DNA of 64,000 nt from Meconema thalassinum (taxonomy: Eukaryota > Arthropoda > Insecta > Orthoptera > Tettigoniidae): contig OX336389.2 of NCBI GenBank assembly GCA_946902985.2, positions 1,287,544,792-1,287,608,791 of the forward strand, in the 5' to 3' direction. Shown in pieces: positions 55,755 through 64,000 of this stretch; within the stretch, counting starts at the first letter, position 1, and each line of letters starts with the position of its first letter. Under the pieces are notes generated by a model. It was not told the origin of the DNA. It did no database searches and saw only the letters and a program-made list of their open reading frames with translations. The position numbers were made by a program, and so were the translations under genes.

Positions 55755-55880
55755 AAGCCATTTTTCAGTGTTGCCTTAGTAAACAAAAGTTTGGTGCTTT
55801 TCAGTCGGTCATCACGATTGTACCCAAATGAGATGGGTTATTCCCTAATCCTGAATAAAATGACATGAGATTAATAAATT
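55755..55880 (+). repeat. Half copy of the TTTTCAGTCGGTCA hairpin family
   Basis: AAAAGTTTGGTGCTTTTCAG, TCGGTCATCACGATTGTACCC and CCTAATCCTGAATAAAATGA followed by CATGAGATTAATAAA match the left arm and loop of the hairpin at 23208-23384. The second arm is missing, replaced by the Penelope-like sequence. Confidence 0.8.
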
Positions 55881-56890
55881 TACTAGGATGACCAGTTTCG
55901 ATCGTCAAGCGACCATCATCAGATCAATTACACTTAGGTTATAAAATCTATGTCTGAAAGTATGGGTGAAAATATTTACAATATGTACACTTATTTGCTT
56001 GCAGTAAGTTATTAGTTGAGATAATGCAACTCTTCAGTATTTGTAAGTTGTAGTCTATGTGATGTTTTGTTGAGATATTGGAAGTGGTGATTGACCTCCG
56101 GAATTTGCCTGTTTGGAGTGAATATGTGGTTGTTGTAAATTGTCAATTCAGATTGTATTGTACAGGCTACTTATCTGGTTAAGTCTTACGCGGTCCGGTT
56201 GAGAGCAGTTCACTTGGTCACTTATTGCACTCGACTGAATGGAAATTCCTGTGTGAGAGGGTCCGTTATCTCGCTGGGCTGTTCCTGCTCCGGCATTCCT
56301 AAGTGCTGTGTGGTCCTCGTGCAGGTGTACCTGTATTGAGTTGCCAAGTCTAGTCTCTCAAATGTGGTGTATGTTACTTTATTCAGAATAATCTTCAACT
56401 ATTAATGACCATGGATTTGATTCTTGCCACGCATAGGCTAGTAGCCATATATAAGCTCTGCCCAGTCTATGAGAATGTCCCGGCACCTGTAATACTGCCG
56501 TGAATACCGGCCTAGGTTTATTGAAGAAAAACATAGGCTACATCGTACATCCTGATCCAATAACATGTTTCCCTTGTTAATCCCTTATCTAGCTTGGCTA
56601 CATCGTTATGTTGTGTCTTGTTTCCGACGGGGTGTGTTTTCTAGTAGATTGAAGAGGGGTGAACTCTCCATGAAAGTGTGTTCGTTTAAATTATAGGGGT
56701 TGTTTCTTTTGGCTAGGTGTATCTCGATTGCTTCCTTTATGTCAAGAGCTCTGCCTTTCGGTTCGTGATGAATTATTTTTAAGTTGGTTTCAATATTAGT
56801 GAAACTGTGCCCCGCGTGACACATAGAACATAGAAATGCGATAAAATATGGGACACACTCGGCCGTATGTGAACACATGTGCGACGCGGT
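55881..56890 (-). pseudogene. Penelope-like element, 3' end (GIY-YIG C-terminal part)
   Basis: On the minus strand at 56830-56640 the frame reads HAGHSFTNIETNLKIIHHEP, KGRALDIKEAIEIHLAKRNN and PYNLNEHTFMESSPLFNLLE, the usual C-terminal end of the GIY-YIG endonuclease of Penelope-like elements. The downstream part includes TGATGATGGTCGCTTGACGA ... AAACTGG at 55890-55925, a stretch of the kind commonly seen at such element ends. The reverse transcriptase is missing. The clade is assigned from memory of the family's C-terminal sequence. Confidence 0.7.
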
Positions 56891-57072
56891 GGACAAAGGA
56901 CAAGCATTCATTAAAACACATTAAAAAACCCTCCAGACAGAACACAAAGCACAAGATGTTTCTCCACATCAATTCAAATTACAGTAATATGTTGTTTTAG
57001 AATATTTCAACCGTTGAGGGTTTTTTAATGTTTTTTAATGTGTTTTAATGATTGCTTGTCTTTTGCCCACCT
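56889..57072. repeat. Inverted duplication with TTAAAACACATTAAAAAACC arms
   Basis: 56889-56935 (GGTGGACAAAGGACAAGCAT then TCATTAAAACACATTAAAAA ACCCTC) recurs inverted at 57013-57072, with one extra ATTAAAAAAC unit in the right copy. The spacer is about 78 bp. The left arm reaches into the Penelope-like frame, so this looks like an inverted duplication of that sequence. Confidence 0.8.
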
Positions 57073-57657
57073 ATAAGTATGCATGTTGCAATTTATTTTA
57101 AATATTTTATTTTGAAATGTTCTTTTATTCTATGATCATAGTTTTTGTCGTTATTTTCTACAGTGAGTCTCTCTCACGACTTGGCCGGCCGGTGCGCCCA
57201 GCTTATCGTCTCCCGTTGACTCATCACTCCCTGCTCGACATAACATAGCACTTCGCTAACGTTATCCGTGCATGACATGAGATAACAATTAAAATTAATA
57301 AAATAAGCTGCTACTACCTTATGACAGGAGATGTTCTAAATGTTCTCCTCCTACATCCACACATTTCCGGCATCATCTTAGGAAACTCCGATTCACACTC
57401 ATATGTTCGTCTTTCGTAATTGAGGTTTTTCTCTCCGGATATGTTAATATTTTTCTCGGACGAAGCTGGGTTTCATTTACACGGGTATGGTTCGACGACG
57501 CAAAATAACAGATATTGGAGTAGAGAAACCCCCCATCGCATATACGAAATTCCTCTACATAACGGATGGGTCGGAGTATGGTGCGCAATGAATGGATACA
57601 TTATTTTTACATTATTTTTCAAGACACAATTAATGCACAAAGGTACAGGGATACTCG

Positions 57658-58377
57658 TCCGCTTCTCAGAAATATCAAATCCCACAGCCCTTCGCCTCTA
57701 TTACCTCTCGATAATCCAGCCCATTGCAAACTACTGCTCTCCCATTTGGACAACTTCTTGCCCGTTAAACATAGCTAAATTAAACAGAATTCAATCCTTC
57801 TTTGCTGCCATTATAAGGAACAGAATGCCAAGGTTTAGACACTTCACCACTCAGCAGGTACTTTCAGCCATAAACATCCCTCTCCTTAACACGACAAGAC
57901 AGGTAACTGACCTGTCCTTCCTACATTCTATTTTAAATGGCCATTACCGTTCGGACCACCTGCTGTCATTTTTCAAACTGAGCCCCTTCCCGTTCTACCA
58001 GGCTCAAAGATATTTTGCACATTCCACACACAAAACATTCCATAATCCAAAGATCCTTCCAAATCCGCATATCATCCCTGTACAATAGCATTGCAAGGAA
58101 ACGCGAGTTGGACATATCCACAAACAAGAGGACGTTCCTGAAGCAGGTGAAGGAGAAATTAAATTGTATTTAGAACTGTCATCTTGGCCACTGACGACAC
58201 GGCTACGAGCAAGAACATTCTACCGGCTCTTGATCTGGACTTGTTTTGTTAGGTATTTGTTAAATTTTATCTTATATTTTATTTTAAATTGTTATTTGGT
58301 TGTTATTTGTTCAAGCGTGAAGGGCTAGCATCGCTGTAGTTTGTGCTTTGATTAATAAATAATAAAAAATAAAAAAT
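57658..58377 (+). mobile_element. Non-LTR retrotransposon E, 3' fragment
   Basis: The 720-bp insertion has a perfect 7-bp target duplication ATACTCG (57651-57657 and 58378-58384). It encodes the C-terminal part after RT (LRLYYLSIIQPIANYCSPIW, LNRIQSFFAAIIRNRMPRF, to about 58088) and ends in an AATAAAAAAT-rich tail. It is a severely 5'-truncated LINE of the jockey/CR1/R1-like group and interrupts the mariner transposase between its first and second Asp. Confidence 0.93.
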
Positions 58378-58550
58378 ATACTCGAACATTTTTTTGACGA
58401 ACTGACCGACACTAACTCTCGAAATGGATATATTCAGCAAGACTCTGCCGCCGCGCATACAGCTCATGACACATTAAACTTAATTGAGGGAATTTTTGAA
58501 TACCGTGTAATTAGTATGGACTTATGGCTGTCATGGTACCCATATTTAAC

Positions 58551-58690
58551 TGTCAATGCATGTGAGATTTTCGAAGTGAAATGCCATGTCCTGTGGTTCG
58601 GATTCCACGTAAAAAGGAGGTCCTGTGGCTCATGATCTCAAGATTAATGGTCACTACAAGCTTCCTTCCTTCCTTTTACTTTTATTTATT
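58551..58690 (+). mobile_element. SINE fragment (family 1) inside the mariner
   Basis: TCAATGCATGTGAGATTTTC, ATTCCACGTAAAAAGGAGGT and a CTTCCTTCCTTCC tail match 40400-40525. The tRNA-like head is missing. It sits between PYLT and VYARNP of the mariner transposase. Confidence 0.9.
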
Positions 58691-59040
58691 TATATGGGTA
58701 CTTAAAGAATAAAGTGTATGCAAGAAACCCTCACACGTTGGGCGAACTGAAAGATCATATCCGGAGAGATATAAAGCCTCAGTTACGGGAGATGAACTTA
58801 TGCGTGTGAATCGGAGTTTCCTAAGACGATGCTGGAAATGTGTGGATGTAGGAGGAGAACATTTAGAACATCTCCTGTCATAAGGTAGTAGCAGCTTATT
58901 TTATTAATTTTAATTGTTATCTCATGTCATGCACGGATAACTTTAGCGAAGTGCTATGTTCTGCCGAGCGGGGAGTGATGAGTCCACGGGAGACAGATAA
59001 GCTGGGCGCGCCGGCCGAGTCGTGAGAGAGACTCACTGTA

Positions 59041-59979
59041 TATGTTTGCTCATATTATTGTAAAGGCTGATGAAGGGGCCAAGATTTAGAGTGCCTTGAA
59101 ACATGTACCTGATCCTGATTGGTTAAATATAAGTCAGTAGTGGATGAAACCAAATGCTTTCAAAAATGGAACGAGCCTCGGACATGATGGATTTAATAGA
59201 CAACGACACGGCTGTACACACGGACTAAGATTTGGAACTTTAAACCTAAGAACGCTGACGGGGAAGGTGGTGGAGATAGTGGATATGATGGAAAGAAGGA
59301 AGTTGGATTTATTGGGATTGGCAGAAACAAAGTGGAAAGGGGAAGGAAGGAGAGAACTGAGAAAAGGCTATAGACTGTACTGGAGTGGGAACGAAGAGGG
59401 AAAGAGGAATGGAGTGGGAGTAGTAGTACGAGATGGTTTAAAAGAAGAAGTGAGGAGAATAAGTGATAGGATGATGAAAGTGAAAGTAGCACTGAGGGGA
59501 GAGACCGTAGAAATAGTGCAAGTGTATGCTCCACAAGTAGGCTGCGCCTCTGAAGAGAAGGAGTTTGAAGAGGAATTGCAGAAGCAGCTGGTAGGAAGAA
59601 ATATGATTGTTATGGGGGATCTCAATGCCCATGTAGGAAGAGAAAGACAAGGTTATGAGAGTGTTCTAGAACCAGAGGGTTGGGGCGGAAGAAATGAGGA
59701 AGGAAAGAGACTGTTGGACTTCTGCCTGAGGAACAGCCTGCTAGTTGGGAACTCCTGGTTTAAGAAAAGAGAGAGCCACACAATCACATGGTACAGTGAT
59801 GACTTGACCAGGAAGTTGGTGGTCGACTATATACTGTATGAGAAAGAACTAAATAAGAACATCACAGACATCAAGGTTATACCATCGGAGAACCTGGATA
59901 GCGACCATCGATTGCTGGTAATGAACCTGAGAGGGAGTAAGGAGAAGAAAGGGACTGAGAACCAGGAAAGACGTATAAG
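59041..59979 (+). pseudogene. Non-LTR retrotransposon F, endonuclease part (5' side of hAT)
   Basis: The frame from ATG 59144 is open to 59979 and is an APE-type endonuclease: GLRFGTLNLRTLTGKVVEIV, LGLAETKWKGEG, YWSGNEEGKRNGVGVVVRDG, VQVYAPQVG, IVMGDLNAHVG, DYIL and LDSDHRLLVMNL. It resembles RTE-like elements. The open frame from 59144 continues a few codons into the hAT and stops at 60028 by chance. Beyond the hAT (59980-62836) the LINE continues in 62837-64000. Excluding the hAT, the two parts read as one element. Confidence 0.92.
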
Positions 59980-62836
59980 TAGAGGTGTTAGAAAGTGTTG
60001 TTATTTTTTTGAAGATTTGTTGATTTAAAATTCAAAAGGTGGTGTTTTGTGTTTTTATTATTTTTTCGGGGGATGACATGTTAAAATTTGGAAAGCGATA
60101 AGGTTTGTACAATAAGTGCATTTAAAAATATAAACAATTAATAAAACAAAGTAAGAAACAAAACAGCAGGGTAAAGCGTTAAACATGGCTATGGAAGAAT
60201 GAGATAATACTTATATGGAAGTCACATTTTTATTTTACATTCACCATCTCGAAACACATTTCAGTGAATACCTTTTTCAGTTTTATCCAAATACTGCGGT
60301 GAAATCACTGGAAGTAGATCATGGTTAAAGTCTCAGCATTTGCAGCTGTCAATTTTCGCCTCCTATCACTTACTATGAGACTGTATTTCGAAAATGACCT
60401 TTCAGAATCCACATTTGAACAAGGATACCACACACACTTTAATGCAGCTGTTGCATAGTCTCGGTGAGCAGGCCTTAATCCCATGAGGATCTCTGGAACA
60501 TTCACATTATCTTCATGACGCAGTTGGTTCTTGATTGCAGTCAGGTAAATGCTGTGAGCCTCTAAAAACGGTTGAGACTCCATCTTCGTAAGAAATGGGG
60601 CATTCTTCTTAAATTGGAGCAGTTCTGTGGGAGATACGTTCTTAGGTGCATGCCGAGGATCAAACAATGACCCGATGGCTTCTACAGTCTTCCTGGCTGG
60701 ATCCGTGGTCCTTAAAGTCCTGACTTTCACTAGAGCTGACTGGGCAACACACGTAAGCTTGGACTTAACCTTCATCTGCATCTTTTGAGGAAGCTGTTCC
60801 AAGTTCTGGAGGATCGTATGATTGAACATTCCACCATTGCCTAATAGCTTGAGCTTTACCTCAAGGTCATCTAGCTTCCCAGCCAGTAAGTGAATTGTTG
60901 GGTACTTAGATCCCGCCAAGAAATTTAGCAAGTCCATAAGAGAGGCACCAACAACAGAAACATACAATGCTTGTAATTGTATAAATTGTATTGTTGAAGT
61001 CGATGCTTGTTGGAAAAATTTGACCCCAGAATTTGAATCTTCCAATGTTTTGAAAAATTCTACCAGATCTTCCACATGCGTGGCCATATACATTGCAGCC
61101 TTAAACCATGAATTCCATCTTGTACATACAGGCATTGAGAAAGCTAGAATTTCATTCTCTTTTTCTGTGTTTTCATATTTCTCCCTTAGAAATGCAACGT
61201 AATTGCTTTTTCTTTTTCGCGTATTTAAAAGGCATTCTTTGTCTTTACTATAGACATGTTCAATTCGTCCAGCTCGTTTTCAAATACGCAGCCGATAAGA
61301 TTGACTTTATGAGCCCAGCACTGGACATGACTTAATTCTTCAATCAATCCTTGAAGAGTAGTTACAAATTTTGTCCTGTAGCGTGCTGAGTCCGCAACTA
61401 CTGCCACTACACGCTCCCGTTCAATTTCATAGGAATTCAAGGTGTCTAATATCGCATTGGAGCAATTTACGCTATTGGCAGAATCTAGAACAACAGAGGC
61501 AGCCAGATGGGTGTTCATTTCAGTTGATGGTACTGATGGACGAAAAAGAATGTTGAAAACACACCTACCATTCTTGTCAGTTGTTTCGTCACATAGCAGA
61601 AACACGTCTTTGTTTTTTATATCTTCCCTAATTTCTTCCCTCCTTCTTTCGCCAATCATGGGGATGTATTTCTGACGAATCTGATTTGCTGATGGTAAAT
61701 CTCCACTTCCACGAACGTACTTATTAAACCAAGTACGGATAGCAGGATTGTCTAGTTTCTCTACTGGTATATTAGCTTTCACAAACGCAGTAGTAGTGTC
61801 CAAAATAAACTCTTCTTTCATATCCTTCACACGACTAGCATTTGATAATGTTTCTTTCAAGGTGGCCACTCTAGGAACACTAACTTCAAGACGCGAATTT
61901 TCTCGGCGTTTTGAATGCTTCTCCGATTTGCAATGTTTGTCTAATGCATCTTTCCTGCGATAATCTAACCGACAATCACAATATTTGCACATAAGAATGC
62001 CACAAGAAATTATAAATCCTTCATTCTTATATTCTTTAAGTCTGTCTGTGGCAGAAACAGCTACCTTCGGCATTTTTAAACTCAACTGAGCGATGCCCAG
62101 TAACAAACACTGTTATCACACGGTTGACTGTAGTCACACGCCAGTATAAATTCGTAACCACACGCAAAATTTATTTCTGAATTCGTGTCATAATATTTAA
62201 ATTACGTCGCGTCTCATCTTCCTGTACTGCTAAGTTCGGAACTAATACGACGAACACGTGGTCGCCAACTGATTCACGCAAATAACACACTAGCTTCGAT
62301 GATAACGCACAATTTGCGCACTTTTTATTAAATTATATAGAATTCTCTACTATAATTTACACTCGCTACCGATGTAACAGGAGGCAAACGTAGTTTACAT
62401 TATGAACAACTATCACATAACCTTTTGGAGGTAGTCGGCCAAACTATTCACGCCGCGATATAACAGCTGTTTACCACAGCGCTAAAATCCAACGAGTAAC
62501 GAGAATATCGACAGTATATCGTAATATGACGTATATCGTAGTATTACCCCTCGCGAAACTATACAATCGATCATTCTCTCGAATTGAACACCAACCAAAT
62601 TCGATTATCGGCTTGTGGACAAAAATGTTCGGATTGGTGTGGGGAAAAAATATGAAAATTTGTTTTTATTTCGCAGATTGCGGTATTTGTGGTGTTATTC
62701 ACAAAATTCGCGTTATTTCGCGATTTAATTTCACTCCTGGGCGGCACGAAACATGTAAATACGTGAAAATAAAACATCCTAACCTCTAAATATGACTTTT
62801 CGTTTTATCGCGAATTAACAAAAACTAACACCTCTA
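59980..62836 (-). mobile_element. hAT transposon, near-intact
   Basis: The insertion is 2,857 bp in the LINE, with a perfect 8-bp target duplication CGTATAAG (59972-59979 and 62837-62844) and 12-bp terminal inverted repeats TAGAGGTGTTAG / CTAACACCTCTA, diverging inward. Its transposase is on the minus strand with one frameshift. The 8-bp target and the ends are typical of hAT. Confidence 0.95.
60305..62106 (-). pseudogene. hAT transposase with one visible frameshift
   Basis: The first part (62106-61225, up to 293 residues, with the ATG at about 62073 as likely start) has an N-terminal BED-like zinc finger (CKYCDCRLDYRRKDALDKHC KSEKH), then the RNase H-like core with the first acidic site in VFLLCDETTDK, the second in VVAVVADSARY, and CWAHKVNLIG. 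After a one-base frameshift near 61225-61240 the gene continues (SNYVAFLREKYENTEKENEI, CTRWNSWFKAAMYM) and ends with the C-terminal dimerisation region (CSNVDSERSFSKYSLIVSDR, 60430-60370) and a stop at 60305. Domains and order are complete; only the frameshift breaks it. Confidence 0.93.
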
Positions 62837-64000
62837 CGTATAAGGATATGGAAACTCAAAGAAGGGGATAGAAGGGTCGAGTACCTCAAAATGGTAAAGG
62901 AAGAAATTCCAACAGTTGAAGAAAGAGGGGTGGAAGAGGAATGGGCTAGATTTAAGAAGACACTAGTAGGTGCAGCAGAAGCAGTATGTGGGAGGACAAG
63001 TAGTAAGAAGAGGTGGAAGGAAACACCATGGTGGAATGAGAAGACAAAAGATATAGTAAGGGAAAAGAAGAGAGCCTTTAGGAGGTGGTATCAAAATAGG
63101 ACGGTAGAGACAAGGGAAGAGAACCAGGAAAGAAAGGAGGAGGCGAAGAGAGTAGTGGCTGAGGAGAGAAGAAAGTGGATGGAAGAGTGGACAAAGATGA
63201 TGAAGGAGGATAGTGAAGGTACAAAAAAGTCCTGTATGGGATGGTAAAAAGTAAGAGGCGGAAGGATCCTACGGATTATGTTAGAATGGTGAACAAAAGG
63301 GGACAAGAGATAGAAAATAGGCAAGAACTGAAGAAAATGTGGAAAGAATATTTTGAAGAACTTCTGAACCCAAATGGAAAAGATGGTGAGGAGGAAGAAA
63401 TCGGGGAAGAGGAAGATGAACTGCAAACAGAAAAGGACTTAACATGGAAAGAAGTGGAAGATGCAGTGAACAAGATGAAAGGAGGGGAAGGCACCGGGTG
63501 TGGATGAGTTGAGTGTGGAGATGGTGAGAGCAGCAGGAGAGGTGGGGATACAGTGGTTGTACCGAGTGATGAGGACAGCATGGAAGGAAAGGAAGACCCC
63601 AGAGGACTGGAAAAAAGGAATAATTGTCCCGATCTTCAAGAATGGTAGTAGAACAGATTGCAGAAACTATCGGGGAATAACACTGATGAGTCATTGTGCA
63701 AAGATCTTCGAGAAAGTTTTGGAAAAGAGAATTAGGACAAGGATAGAAGGAGGGATGAGGGAAGAACAACATGGCTTCAGAGCAGGAAGGTCCACAGTGG
63801 ATTTGATTTTTGCTGTAAGGCAGTTACAAGAACAGCACTATGAGTATGGAACAGATCTACTGATGGCCTTCCTCGACATTGAGAAAGGATGTGACAGTGT
63901 ATGCAGAAACAAAGTATGGAAGTCCCTGGAGGATAGAGGAGTAGAGAAATGGACTATAAAGAGGATAAAGGAGATGTACAAGGGAAGCGTGAGCTGTGTG
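62837..64000 (+). pseudogene. Non-LTR retrotransposon F, RT part (3' side of hAT)
   Basis: 62837-63240 gives the linker between endonuclease and RT, very rich in Lys and Glu (WWNEKTKDIVREKKRAFRRW). A frameshift near 63230 moves to TDYVRMVNKRGQEIENRQEL, and another near 63490 leads to RT motifs: GVDELSVEMVRAAG, GIIVPIFKNGSRTDCRNYRG, HGFRAGRSTVDLIFAVRQLQ and LMAFLDIEKGCDSV with the first catalytic Asp. The element runs out of the window at 64000 before its YADD motif. The purine-rich coding strand is unusual compared with the other LINEs here. Confidence 0.9.

Larger units (their letters stand above)
57444..58880 (+). pseudogene. Mariner-like transposase, broken (DDE)
   Basis: Plus-strand pieces are FFSDEAGFHLHGYGSTTQNN, RYWSRETPHRIYEIPLHNGW and GVWCAMNGYI (57444-57600) with the first catalytic Asp, then DTINAQRYRDT up to the LINE insertion. 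After the insertion come FFDELTDTNSRNGYIQQDSA AAHTA with the second Asp (58388-58470), VISMDLWLSWYPYLT up to the SINE, and then VYARNPHTLGELKDHIRRDI, LREMNLCVNRSFLRRCWKCV and DVGGEHLEHLLS ending at about 58880. The N-terminal DNA-binding half is absent. This is the mariner-related family with a C-terminal GGEH(L)EHLL end. It is dead. Confidence 0.9.
57161..59038 (+). mobile_element. Fold-back mariner-like transposon with 283-bp arms
   Basis: The element is 1,878 bp between TA duplications (57159-57160, 59039-59040). Ends are CAGTGAGTCTCTCTCACGAC and its complement. Arms 57161-57443 and 58756-59038 are inverted copies at high identity, and the right arm contains the normal 3' end of the transposase. 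The left arm is thus an inverted duplicate of that 3' end and replaces the original 5' half of the gene. Two insertions lie inside: LINE E (57658-58377) and a SINE (58551-58690). Confidence 0.92.

Noticed and set aside
59193..63581. Long minus-strand Ser/Pro/Leu-rich frames opposite LINE F
   Set aside because: Caused by the purine-rich coding strand of the LINE; low complexity and no domain.
1..64000. Host protein-coding genes or endogenous virus genes
   Set aside because: Every long or domain-bearing frame could be assigned to a transposable element; the remaining frames are short and unassigned.

Overview
This window reads as eukaryotic, most likely insect, intergenic DNA built almost entirely from transposable elements nested in one another. 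I recognise no host protein gene. The case for an insect rests on the element mix: a copia-type element primed by the internal half of initiator tRNA-Met, Tc1/mariner, pogo, Merlin, PIF/Harbinger, hAT, a Helitron, a Penelope-like fragment, several non-LTR families and tRNA-derived SINEs. The 'GACCTAGATGTTAGGC'-type tails and frequent TAGGCCTA octamers make me suspect an orthopteroid (polyneopteran) genome, but that is inference from memory.

Layout. 1-2.2 kb: 3' part of a Ty3/gypsy pol with one in-frame stop, followed by about 6 kb of non-coding sequence with a 30-bp tandem array. 8.5-14.7 kb: two copia elements of one family, the complete inner copy inserted in the gag of the outer copy with a GTTAT target duplication. 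14.7-17 kb: non-coding, with a 60-bp-arm hairpin and possible exons. 17.1-18 kb: defective mariner with intact ends. 18.3-19.8 kb: inverted and direct repeats. 20-21 kb: Merlin (ISXO2-like) transposase remnant. 22.4-27.8 kb: two non-coding elements bounded by inverted repeats, one holding a nearly perfect 80-bp-arm hairpin. 27.9-32.7 kb: two related non-LTR reverse transcriptase elements separated by a copia LTR fragment. 35.4-36.8 kb: complete, apparently intact Tc1-like transposon. 37.8-39 kb: non-autonomous pogo-like element. 39.1-43.5 kb: non-LTR element split by a 3.4-kb pogo-type transposon that itself carries a SINE. 43.9-44.3 kb: SINE with a 12-bp target duplication. 44.4-52.1 kb: Helitron with arrays of about 127-bp repeats, into which a full-length 4.4-kb non-LTR element (1,127-residue open frame, 66-bp promoter-like monomers) has jumped. 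53.1-55.7 kb: decayed PIF/Harbinger with its MADF partner gene. 55.9-56.9 kb: Penelope-like 3' fragment. 57.2-59.0 kb: fold-back mariner with 283-bp arms carrying a LINE fragment and a SINE. 59.1 kb to the end: non-LTR element split by a near-intact 2.9-kb hAT.

There is no pathway here. Each gene serves mobilisation: reverse transcription and integration, target-primed reverse transcription, or DDE cut-and-paste. The value of the window lies in its insertion stratigraphy. At least seven nesting events can be read with exact or near-exact target duplications, and these give relative ages: hAT after its LINE, pogo before its SINE, the LINE after the Helitron array, and inner copia after outer copia.
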